This document shows, one piece after another, positions 1-6,185 of a stretch of DNA of 7,327 nucleotides (position 1 is its first letter; the number at the start of each line of letters is the position of its first letter). The notes below the pieces were generated by a model. It was not told the DNA's origin, did no database searches, and saw only the letters and a program-made list of their open reading frames with translations. The position numbers and the translations under genes are program-made. The stretch covers positions 1 to 7,327 of the forward strand of contig JAQTRT010000163.1 in NCBI GenBank assembly GCA_028711675.1, given 5' to 3'. This DNA is from a bacterium. GTDB lineage: Bacteria > Spirochaetota > JAHITG01.

Positions 1-1400
1 GTCTTTTTTATCCTTTTATCCCATTCTTCCTTTAATTTATTATAGCTCAGCTGAAGCTCCTTGATCCGGTCCCTTTTTTCGCCGGCCAGTTCGTACAGCT
101 GTTTCTCGACCAGTTTGATCTTTTCGCTGTTGAGCTGATTGATCTCGGATTCAAGCTTTTTAATGTTATCGGGTTTGTTTAAATACTTGATCTTCACCTT
201 GGCGCCCGCCTCGTCAATGATGTCGATGGCCTTGTCCGGCAGGTAACGGTTCGAGATGTAACGGTGGGCCAGCTTGGCGGCCAGGACAATGGCTTCGTCC
301 CTGTATCTGATGCTGTAAAAATTTTCGTATTTTTCACGGATGCCGTTCAATATCTCAATGGTCTGGTCGACGGTAGGTTCGTTCACCATGATGATCTGGA
401 ACCGGCGTTCCAGCGCCGGGTCCTTTTCAATGTATTTTTTATACTCATCAAGCGTAGTGGCCCCGATGCATTTCAGCTCACCCTTGGAAAGGGCCGGCTT
501 CAGGATATTGGCGGCATCAAGCGTTCCTTCCGCGCTTCCGGCGCCGATGAGCGTATGAAGCTCGTCGATGAAAAGGAGGATATTATCGGATTTATGCAGT
601 TCGTCCAGGACGCTTTTGATCCTTTCCTCGAACTCTCCCCTGTATTTCGTTCCGGCTACCATGCTGGCCAGATCAAGGGCAATGACGCGTTTGTTCAGCA
701 GGGTGTCGGGGACCTCGCCGATGACGATCCGCTGGGCCAAGCCCTCCACGATGGCGGTCTTTCCCACGCCCGGGGCGCCGATGAGCACGGGGTTGTTCTT
801 GGTACGGCGGCACAGGATATGGATGACGCGGCTGATCTCTTTCTCGCGGCCGATGATGGGATCGATGCTGTTTTCCCGGGCCAGCTTCGTGATATCCTTG
901 CTGAATTTATCAAGCAGAGGGGTCTGCTTTTTCTTTGTTTTGATATTGGCGTTCTTCAGGTTCTCACCCAGCATGTTGAGTATTTCATCCTCGATGAGCT
1001 CGATATCGATCCCTTCGCTCAGCAGGGTTTCGGCCGCGGCGTTCCCGTGGTGCTTCATGATGGAGAGGAGGAGGTGTTCGGTACCTACGTAAGTATGGTT
1101 CAGGCGGCGCGATTCTTCCTGGGCCATCTTGATGGCTTTCCTGGCATCCTCGCTGATGGGGATATCGCCGATGAGCAGGGTGCTGTTCCCTTTCGGAAGG
1201 AGATTTTCGATCTCTTCTTTCAGGAAATCAAGGTCAATACCGAGATTGGTCAGAAGCTTGGCGGCAAAACCGCTTCCTTCGCGCAGAAGGCCGAGGAAAA
1301 TGTGCTCGACATAGATCATGTCGTTGTTGAGCCTCTTGGCCTCTTCCTGGGCGAATATCTTTACAATCTGCTGGGCTCTTGTTGTAAACTTTTCAAACAT
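1..1400 (-). CDS. clpC: ClpC, Hsp100/Clp AAA+ unfoldase, N-terminal 466 codons (partial)
   Basis: This is an ATP-driven unfoldase of the cytoplasmic ClpCP protease, which threads substrates, including proteins marked by McsB arginine phosphorylation, into ClpP. I translated the minus strand from the ATG at 1400 and it stays open to the left edge. Residues 1-150 hold two Clp-N repeats (the first starting MFEKFTTRAQQ, the second around 80-150). The first AAA+ module follows: IIGREKEI at 182-189, Walker A GAPGVGKT at 208-215, Walker B LLFIDE at 275-280, sensor-1 GATT at 313-316 and arginine finger ERRF at 331-334. A charged coiled-coil from about 410 (KKLESEINQLNSEKIK...) is the start of the ClpC-type middle domain, which separates ClpC from ClpA. 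Family members are about 810-850 residues, so the second AAA+ domain and the ClpP-binding loop lie outside the window. The gene overlaps the end of mcsB by 40 bases and has its own Shine-Dalgarno (AGGAGAG), so translation is probably coupled. No broken motif is visible. Confidence 0.96.
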   Translation of the reverse strand, partial: MFEKFTTRAQQIVKIFAQEEAKRLNNDMIYVEHIFLGLLREGSGFAAKLLTNLGIDLDFLKEEIENLLPKGNSTLLIGDIPISEDARKAIKMAQEESRRLNHTYVGTEHLLLSIMKHHGNAAAETLLSEGIDIELIEDEILNMLGENLKNANIKTKKKQTPLLDKFSKDITKLARENSIDPIIGREKEISRVIHILCRRTKNNPVLIGAPGVGKTAIVEGLAQRIVIGEVPDTLLNKRVIALDLASMVAGTKYRGEFEERIKSVLDELHKSDNILLFIDELHTLIGAGSAEGTLDAANILKPALSKGELKCIGATTLDEYKKYIEKDPALERRFQIIMVNEPTVDQTIEILNGIREKYENFYSIRYRDEAIVLAAKLAHRYISNRYLPDKAIDIIDEAGAKVKIKYLNKPDNIKKLESEINQLNSEKIKLVEKQLYELAGEKRDRIKELQLSYNKLKEEWDKRIKK

Positions 1401-2461
1401 ATCTCTCCTGTTGACAAAAAGTCTTTTATGATCTTGGCTCTTAATTTATTCTCATTGACGATATCGATGTTCTTCAGGTTTTCCTTGTTCAGGAAAGCGA
1501 TGTGCATGGGCTGGATCATGATAAGCAGCTTGTTCATGTCGTTGGCGGAAGGGATGGTCTTAACAAGCTTCAGATCGATGCCCAGCTTTACCATGGAAAT
1601 ATGGGTCATGGCTGAGACAAAATCCAGCGCCGTGCTGTTCTTGCAGACCTCAAAACTCTCCATGATATTCTTGATGACCGGCTCGTTCCGTAAAAGTTCC
1701 TTTCGTTCCAGGAGTTCCATTTTTTCGATTTCCAGGGTTACTTTTTCCACTTTATCCAGTATCTCTTTTTCATTCATACCCAGGCTCAGCTGGTTTGATA
1801 TCTGATAGATGGCGCCCAGGAACTTGGAACCTTCACCCGAGAATCCGCGCACCGTGAACCCGGACCCGGCCAGGTTATCGGTGATCTGCTTGATCTTGCT
1901 GTTCAGCTTCAGGCCGATGAGGTGCATCATGGACGAAACCCTCAGACCTGTGCCGGCATTGGTGGGGCAGGAGGTAAGGTATCCGAATTCCTCGTTAAAA
2001 TCGAATTCAAGGATATTCTCCAGCCGGCTCTCGATGGATTCGATGAATTGATAAGCTTTCCTGAAGTTCAGGCCGGGATAGATGACCTGGATCCTTAAAT
2101 GGTCCTCCTCGTTGATCATGATGTTCATGTACTCGTTCCTGTCTATTACGATCTGCTTGTTCTCCCCTTTGAGGAGGTAGTCCGTGATCAGGAACCTTTC
2201 TTTCAGGAACTGTTTGAACTTATGGGACTGATTGCTGAGCTTGATGAAGATATAGGAACCGGCCAGATCGGGGATCTGATGCAGGCTGCTGTTGATCTTC
2301 TCTAAAAGATCCATGGACTGTTTGTCGGTCAGGCGGAACAGGTAAGGGAAATTCTTGATGTTCCGGGCGATCCGCGCTCTTGTGCTGATGATGACGGGGG
2401 AAGGATGGGATTCCGATATCCACCGCGGCACGACATTGTTGATCTGAGTAAAATTCAGCAT
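1361..2461 (-). CDS. mcsB: McsB, protein arginine kinase (phosphagen kinase fold)
   Basis: McsB phosphorylates arginine side chains on damaged or regulatory proteins in the cytoplasm, and phosphoarginine serves as the ClpCP degradation tag. The 366-residue product has the usual length (about 350-365) and the phosphagen-kinase motifs. These are STRARIARN at 26-34 (nucleotide-phosphate-binding arginines), NEEDHLRIQ at 117-125 (catalytic acidic pair), LTSCPTNAGTGLRVS at 162-176 (active-site Cys165 and the CPTN-GTG signature), and RGFSGEGS with SNQ near 205-225. The ATG at 2461 is one base after the mcsA stop and has a GGAGGAG ribosome site inside the mcsA 3' end. The gene sits between its activator McsA and its partner ClpC, which supports the assignment strongly. 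One oddity is that the C-terminal phosphoarginine-sensing motif known as RDxxRA in Bacillus/Geobacillus McsB appears here as ENKLRA at 337-342. The RA is kept but the R-D pair is not, as far as an alignment by eye allows. Confidence 0.96.
   Translation of the reverse strand: MLNFTQINNVVPRWISESHPSPVIISTRARIARNIKNFPYLFRLTDKQSMDLLEKINSSLHQIPDLAGSYIFIKLSNQSHKFKQFLKERFLITDYLLKGENKQIVIDRNEYMNIMINEEDHLRIQVIYPGLNFRKAYQFIESIESRLENILEFDFNEEFGYLTSCPTNAGTGLRVSSMMHLIGLKLNSKIKQITDNLAGSGFTVRGFSGEGSKFLGAIYQISNQLSLGMNEKEILDKVEKVTLEIEKMELLERKELLRNEPVIKNIMESFEVCKNSTALDFVSAMTHISMVKLGIDLKLVKTIPSANDMNKLLIMIQPMHIAFLNKENLKNIDIVNENKLRAKIIKDFLSTGEICLKSLQQEPSRL
1403..1409 (-). promoter_or_regulatory. Ribosome binding site of clpC
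   Basis: AGGAGAG lies two bases before the clpC ATG at 1400, with the AGGAG core four bases further from the ATG end. It sits inside the last codons of mcsB. It fixes the clpC start despite the 40-base overlap between the genes and suggests reinitiation or coupling within the operon. Confidence 0.75.
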
Positions 2462-2462
2462 T

Positions 2463-3008
2463 TTACTCCTCCGTCTGGGTGGATATTTTTTTGATCTTAT
2501 CCCGGAGAAAGGCCGCTTCCTCGTAGTCCTCTTTTTTCAGCGCCATCCTCAATCTATTGTTCAGGACTTTCAGGTCTTTCACTATCTTTATCCTTTTTTT
2601 ATATTTTACCGGCACTTTTCCTTTATGGTAGATACAGCCGTGTATCCTCCTCAATATGGGTTTGATCTGTTCCCTGAACGAGGTATAGCAGTAGCCGCAT
2701 CCCAGCTTGCCGGATTCGAGGAATTCATCGTACGAGATGCCGCATAAAGGGCATTTTATGATATTCTCATCATCGATACCGGATTTATGTTCTTTGACCG
2801 GGTTTTCTTTCAGTTCGATATCATCCTTTTTTTCGCCGTTGATCTTGGCAAAAAGGTCAAAAAGGTTGAATCCCATTTCAAATATATTGTTCTTGATGCC
2901 GTAGCTTTTCGCGCAATCCTCGCAGATATGTATGGTTTTAATGTTATTATTGATCACTTCCTGAATGTGTATGGTAGCTTCCGATATCTTACACAAATCG
3001 CATTTCAT
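2463..3008 (-). CDS. mcsA: McsA, zinc-finger activator of McsB with UVR domain
   Basis: McsA is the cytoplasmic partner that activates the McsB arginine kinase and helps recruit it to ClpC. The product (181 residues from the chosen start) carries four CxxC pairs expected to bind two zinc ions: CDLC at 3-6, CEDC at 29-32, CPLC at 86-89 and CGYC at 104-107. A C-terminal UVR-type helical hairpin at about 148-175 (LNNRLRMALKKEDYEEAAFLRDK) is the signature shared with UvrB/UvrC and ClpC. The frame is open upstream to a TTG at 3041 and an ATG at 3038. I chose the ATG at 3008 because McsA proteins normally begin MKCxxC, an AGGAGA lies ten bases upstream of it, and the proposed promoter would start transcription near 3033, downstream of the earlier starts. 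mcsB follows after one base and clpC follows mcsB. No ctsR precedes it. Confidence 0.93.
   Translation of the reverse strand: MKCDLCKISEATIHIQEVINNNIKTIHICEDCAKSYGIKNNIFEMGFNLFDLFAKINGEKKDDIELKENPVKEHKSGIDDENIIKCPLCGISYDEFLESGKLGCGYCYTSFREQIKPILRRIHGCIYHKGKVPVKYKKRIKIVKDLKVLNNRLRMALKKEDYEEAAFLRDKIKKISTQTEE
2466..2472 (-). promoter_or_regulatory. Ribosome binding site of mcsB
   Basis: GGAGGAG lies four bases before the mcsB ATG at 2461 and overlaps the last sense codons of mcsA (Glu-Glu-stop). With mcsA ending TAA, one base, then ATG, this indicates tight translational coupling of activator and kinase. Confidence 0.75.
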
Positions 3009-3018
3009 GCTTTTTTCA

Positions 3019-3024
3019 TCTCCT
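3019..3024 (-). promoter_or_regulatory. Ribosome binding site deciding the mcsA start
   Basis: AGGAGA lies ten bases before the ATG at 3008. The alternative starts at 3038 (ATG) and 3041 (TTG) have only A/T-rich sequence upstream and no Shine-Dalgarno, so this site supports the shorter protein that begins directly with the first zinc finger. Confidence 0.5.
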
Positions 3025-3039
3025 GATCTCTCACTCATC

Positions 3040-3067
3040 AATATAATATCTATATTTTATTTGGCAA
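3040..3067 (-). promoter_or_regulatory. Putative sigma70-type promoter of mcsA-mcsB-clpC
   Basis: On the minus strand TTGCCA (3062-3067, five of six matches to TTGACA) is followed after 16 bases by TATATT (3040-3045, five of six matches to TATAAT). It sits in the 81-base gap between the polymerase stop and the mcsA ATG, the only A+T-rich intergenic stretch upstream of the operon. Transcription would start near 3033, giving a 25-base leader that contains the ribosome site. No CtsR (GGTCAAA direct repeat) or CIRCE operator is visible around it. This was found by eye and A+T richness makes chance matches likely. Confidence 0.45.
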
Positions 3068-3089
3068 CATTTTTCTGGCCCGGCCTCCT

Positions 3090-6080
3090 TTATCCCGCAT
3101 CAAGCGGGACGATCTCTTCCAGGTTCAGCGTACAGGCCCCGTACTCTTCCGTGATTCTGCCGTACAGGAGGCAGAACGGAGAGCCCAGCGTGAGAGGAAC
3201 CAGCTTTTCATACCGGCTGGCGGAGAGGAAGGTCTCAAAGGTCCCGTCACGGTCCATGAAAGAGATGAACTTCATGTATTTGTCCTTTTTCCGGGAAACG
3301 ACCTGTTTGTGGAAAATACGGATGCCGTGCATCCAGACGCGCCTGTCCGCGTATCCTGCCATCGCTGTTGAACGGATGATCTCTTTCCCGACCGGCTTGA
3401 CAAGGATGAGGGGATGGTCTGACACGCTGAAACCAAGTGTCTCGATCTCAAAGAGGACCCTCTGTTCCAGGGAGAGCTCCTCTTTCAGAAGAGGAGAGGT
3501 ATGAGGGAAAGAGAGGTTCCCGAACAGAGAGCCGGACCCGTTCTCCCGGCCTTTCATGTTCCGCACGTGGCCGGCCAGGAAGATGAGCTGTTTTCTTGTG
3601 TAACCGGTCCAGTCCAGACAGCCGGCCTTGGCCAGGAGCAGGAATTCTGTTTCCGTGATATCGCACCTGCGGCAGAAATCAGGCAGACCGGAAAAAGGAG
3701 CCTGTTCCCGTTCAGCCAGGATCGTTCTGATCTTGCCGGACGGGAATCCTTTGATAAAGGAGAGGCCCGGCCTGATCGCTCCCGGTCCCGGGATAAAATC
3801 ATACCCGCTGCGGTTCACGTCAGGAGGAAGGATCCGGAGCCCCATCCTCCTGGCCTCTTCCACATAAACAAAGGCGGAATAAAAGCCTCCCCGGTTGGAG
3901 ATAACGGCTGAAAGAAATTCTGCCGGGTAATGGGCTTTTAAAAAAGCCACTACAAAGGAGATACGGGCATAGGAAGCGGAATGGGCCTTGCAGAAAGCGT
4001 AGCCGGCAAAGCTCTCTATCTGCGACCAGAGCTCTTCAGCCGCGGCCCGGGGATAATGCCTTTCCAGGCAGCCTGTGATGAACTGTTCCTTCAGGCTCCG
4101 GATGCTGTCAGAGGAGCGTGTCTTGCCGCTCATGGATTTTCTCAGGATATCCGCGTCCTCGGGCCTGAACCCGGCTATGCGGACAGCCACCTTGATCACG
4201 TCTTCCTGGTAGATCATGATGCCGTAGGTCTCGCTGAGGAGTTCTTTTAGTACGGGGTGAATGTATTGGACGGAACCAGGGTTATTGTGGAACCGGATAT
4301 ATTTTTGCATCATGCCGCTCTCGGCCACGCCCGGCCTGATGACCGAGCTGGCCGCGGTCAGTTCCTCGAAATTTTTTACCTTGAGCTTTTTCAGGAGCTG
4401 GCGCATGGCCGGGGATTCGATATAAAAGCAGCCGATGGTCCGGCCTGTGCGTATCAGTTCAATGGTCCCTTGATCATGGAAATAAGCGTCCTGGTCCGGC
4501 GGCCTTTTCTTCTGAAGCGAGGCAAAAGCGTCATCCATGACAGCCAGGGACCTCTGTCCCAGGATATCTATCTTTAACAGCCCGATCTTTTCAGCGTCAT
4601 ACATATCGAGCTGTGTGACACAGAAGCCTTTGGGCGCTTTCTCCAGGGCTGTGAACAGGTGAAGGGGATTTTTGGCAATGACCATGCCTCCGGGATGGAT
4701 GGAGATATGGTGCGGCAGGCCGATGATACGTTCGGCGCAGGCCAGGATCCTCTGCCACAGCTCATCTTTCAGAGGGAGGCCTTTTAATTCAGGCACGCTC
4801 TCCTGAATGCGGGAAAGGTCCTCGGTTCTGAACATGAAAGGGATCCTTTTCGTGAACCGGCTTATCTGCTTCTCGTCCAGGCCAAAGGTTTTGGCTGTCT
4901 CGCGGATGGCGCCTCTTACGTTGAACCGGACGTGTTCCCCGATCAGGGCCGCATTGAAGCGGTCATAGATGAAGGAAATGATCCTGTCGCGTTTGTTCCA
5001 GGGGAAGTCCAGGTCGATATCCGGGAACCCGTCCCGCTTGATATGGAGGAAGCGTTCGAAGAAAAGGCCGTACCGGACAGGGTCCACGTGCGTGATCCCG
5101 AGCAGATAACAGACAAGGGAATTGGCTGCTGACCCGCGGCCGGTATAGGAGATGCCCTCCTTCCGCGCGTAGCAGGCGATCTCACGCACGATGAGGAAAT
5201 AGGAATCCAGGCAGAGAGCGCGGATCACATCAAGTTCTTTCCGGAGCTGTTCCGCATAGGCGCGGTCTTGGCCTGTGCGCTCCAGTTCCCGGTAACAGAG
5301 CCGGGCCAGTTCCCCGCGGGCAGAAGGGCTTGGGTCCGGCCGTATTTCGGGCAGTTCTGTCCGGTTAAAATCAAAGGAAAGATCGCAGCTTTCCACGATC
5401 CTCTCGATGTTCTTCAGGGAGTCCGGGTACCGGGAGGCCAGGGCTGTGAACTGTTCCAGGGAGATGAGGTAATTCTTCTCTTTTTCACGGACAAGCTCCT
5501 GTCCGGAGTGGATGTCCGTATTATGCCTGATGGCTGCCAGGACCGCAAGCGTCTCAAGGTCCCCGGGATGGAAGAAGAACGCAGGGTAGGTGGGGATAAA
5601 AGGAATGTTATCCTGCCTGGATGCGCGGATGATGCTCTCCTGCTTTTCCCTGGGCCAGGTAAGGGGGAGCTCAAGGAAAAGGTCCTTGTTATGGGAGCCT
5701 TTCAGGTCCCTGACCAGCTCAGGATACGGGGAGAGGATATACAGGTTCCCGGCTTCTTTGCGGATAAGGTCCGTGAGAGGCGCAGGCTTTTCCTTGTTCT
5801 TTATTTCCGTGATGAGCCGGTTCATCTCGGAGAAACCTGAATTGTTCCTGGCCAGGAGCAGGAGATAGGACCCCCCGGATTCGAGCAGTGTCCCGATCAG
5901 GGGCTTGATGCCGGCCTCCCGGGCCAGCCGGTAGAATTTGATCGTTCCGTACATGTTGTTCGTATCCGTGATCGGCAGGGCCTGGTAATGATAGCGTTTG
6001 GCTGCGGGGATAAGGTCCCTGACTTTAAGAAGGCTTTCCATGAACGAGTATTCGGTCTGGATATGGAGGTTTGTCAGCAT
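3090..6080 (-). CDS. dnaE: DNA polymerase III alpha subunit, DnaE family (DnaE2/ImuC-like accessory type)
   Basis: This is a C-family DNA polymerase catalytic subunit of 996 residues from the ATG at 6080. The N terminus (LHIQTEYS, then ALPITDTNNMYG at about 34-45) is a PHP domain whose metal ligands are degenerate: HxH has become HIQ, and the TDH-type triplet reads TDT. The palm/fingers carry GRGSAANS at 314-321, PDIDLDF at 353-359 (catalytic aspartates), HPGG at 462-465 and LLKIDILG at 501-508 (third aspartate D505). Further along are GCFYIESPAMRQLL at 550-563, IRPG at 581-584, YQEDV at 624-628 and FAGYAFCKAHSASYA at 691-705. A helix-hairpin-helix region (about 805-840), a SLFG segment at 851-854 in the usual place of a clamp-binding QxxLF motif, and an OB-fold (about 910-990) follow. 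It is shorter than E. coli DnaE (1160) and near ImuC length. The frame stays open to 6227, but those 49 codons belong to the adjacent transposon and 37 intervening bases, and homologs begin near MLTNLHIQ. No Shine-Dalgarno is evident; a LexA-like palindrome overlaps the start. Confidence 0.92.
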   Translation of the reverse strand: MLTNLHIQTEYSFMESLLKVRDLIPAAKRYHYQALPITDTNNMYGTIKFYRLAREAGIKPLIGTLLESGGSYLLLLARNNSGFSEMNRLITEIKNKEKPAPLTDLIRKEAGNLYILSPYPELVRDLKGSHNKDLFLELPLTWPREKQESIIRASRQDNIPFIPTYPAFFFHPGDLETLAVLAAIRHNTDIHSGQELVREKEKNYLISLEQFTALASRYPDSLKNIERIVESCDLSFDFNRTELPEIRPDPSPSARGELARLCYRELERTGQDRAYAEQLRKELDVIRALCLDSYFLIVREIACYARKEGISYTGRGSAANSLVCYLLGITHVDPVRYGLFFERFLHIKRDGFPDIDLDFPWNKRDRIISFIYDRFNAALIGEHVRFNVRGAIRETAKTFGLDEKQISRFTKRIPFMFRTEDLSRIQESVPELKGLPLKDELWQRILACAERIIGLPHHISIHPGGMVIAKNPLHLFTALEKAPKGFCVTQLDMYDAEKIGLLKIDILGQRSLAVMDDAFASLQKKRPPDQDAYFHDQGTIELIRTGRTIGCFYIESPAMRQLLKKLKVKNFEELTAASSVIRPGVAESGMMQKYIRFHNNPGSVQYIHPVLKELLSETYGIMIYQEDVIKVAVRIAGFRPEDADILRKSMSGKTRSSDSIRSLKEQFITGCLERHYPRAAAEELWSQIESFAGYAFCKAHSASYARISFVVAFLKAHYPAEFLSAVISNRGGFYSAFVYVEEARRMGLRILPPDVNRSGYDFIPGPGAIRPGLSFIKGFPSGKIRTILAEREQAPFSGLPDFCRRCDITETEFLLLAKAGCLDWTGYTRKQLIFLAGHVRNMKGRENGSGSLFGNLSFPHTSPLLKEELSLEQRVLFEIETLGFSVSDHPLILVKPVGKEIIRSTAMAGYADRRVWMHGIRIFHKQVVSRKKDKYMKFISFMDRDGTFETFLSASRYEKLVPLTLGSPFCLLYGRITEEYGACTLNLEEIVPLDAG

Positions 6081-6100
6081 ACTGGACAAATGTACAGTAT
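6079..6100 (-). promoter_or_regulatory. LexA-type (SOS box) operator overlapping the dnaE start
   Basis: This is a 22-bp inverted repeat with perfect six-base arms, ATACTG and CAGTAT, separated by ten bases. The core matches the gamma/beta-proteobacterial LexA consensus CTG-N10-CAG, including the flanking TA on each side. Part of the spacer is also symmetric (ACA..TGT), so 18 of 22 positions obey the dyad. It covers the first two bases of the dnaE start codon and the proposed -10 region, a position at which a bound repressor would block transcription. DnaE2/ImuC polymerases are commonly LexA-controlled in other bacteria. The binding protein is not in the window, so LexA identity is inferred from the motif. 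Confidence 0.65.
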
Positions 6101-6116
6101 TCAAAAGAGAAGTCAA
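6089..6116 (-). promoter_or_regulatory. Possible dnaE promoter formed at the transposon junction
   Basis: On the minus strand TTGACT (6111-6116, five of six matches) is followed after 16 bases by TACATT (6089-6094, four of six matches). The -10 lies inside the LexA-like palindrome. The first four bases of the -35 (TTGA) are also the outermost bases of the transposon end, so the hexamer may have been completed by the insertion. Start of transcription would fall close to 6082, making the mRNA nearly leaderless, which fits the absence of a Shine-Dalgarno but is also a reason for caution. Confidence 0.3.
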
Positions 6117-6147
6117 GGGGGACGGTGCTTGACATTTTGACATTTTT
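6113..6147 (+). repeat. Left terminal inverted repeat with hairpin and tandem TTGACATT
   Basis: From 6118 the 30 bases starting GGGGACGGTGCTTGACATTT are an exact reverse complement of 7073-7102, and the match continues outward through TCAA after a one-G difference. Two substructures are visible. TCAAG (6113-6117) and CTTGA (6128-6132) can form a stem around a ten-base G-rich loop. TTGACATT is then repeated in tandem (6129-6144). Such terminal hairpins are the usual single-strand recognition sites of HUH transposases; that role here is inferred. Confidence 0.88.
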
Positions 6148-6165
6148 TTAGAAAAAAAGTTAAAT
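6137..6165 (+). promoter_or_regulatory. Putative promoter of the transposase, -35 inside the terminal repeat
   Basis: A perfect TTGACA (6137-6142, the second copy in the tandem octamer) is followed after 17 bases by TTAAAT (6160-6165, four of six matches). The transposase ATG is at 6186, so the leader would be about 14 bases and there is no Shine-Dalgarno. Poor translation signals are common for transposases. The -10 is weak and other A+T-rich hexamers nearby could serve. Confidence 0.3.
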
Positions 6166-6185
6166 TCTTTTTGTATATAAATAAT

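Noticed and set aside
264..1805. Long plus-strand open frame (513 codons) opposite clpC and mcsB
   Set aside because: It is an antisense shadow: the opposite strand encodes ClpC and McsB with all family motifs, and the plus-strand product has no recognisable domain and crosses the boundary between two genes.
2855..2870. GGTCAAA-AA-GGTTGAA, resembling a CtsR heptad direct repeat
   Set aside because: It lies inside mcsA coding sequence (encoding FNLFDLF on the other strand), the spacer is two bases rather than the usual three, the second half is imperfect, and it is not near the promoter.
3009..3041. Earlier mcsA starts (TTG at 3041, ATG at 3038)
   Set aside because: They have no Shine-Dalgarno, lie at or upstream of the expected transcription start, and add residues before the conserved MKCxxC beginning.
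3093..3109. Six-base stem TCCCGC/GCGGGA with a five-base loop at the end of dnaE
   Set aside because: It resembles a terminator stem but is mostly in the last dnaE codons, is short, and has no T tract following it on either strand.
3501..5868. Several plus-strand and alternate-frame open frames inside dnaE
   Set aside because: All overlap the well-supported polymerase, have low-complexity or arginine/serine-rich products typical of shadow frames, and show no domain.
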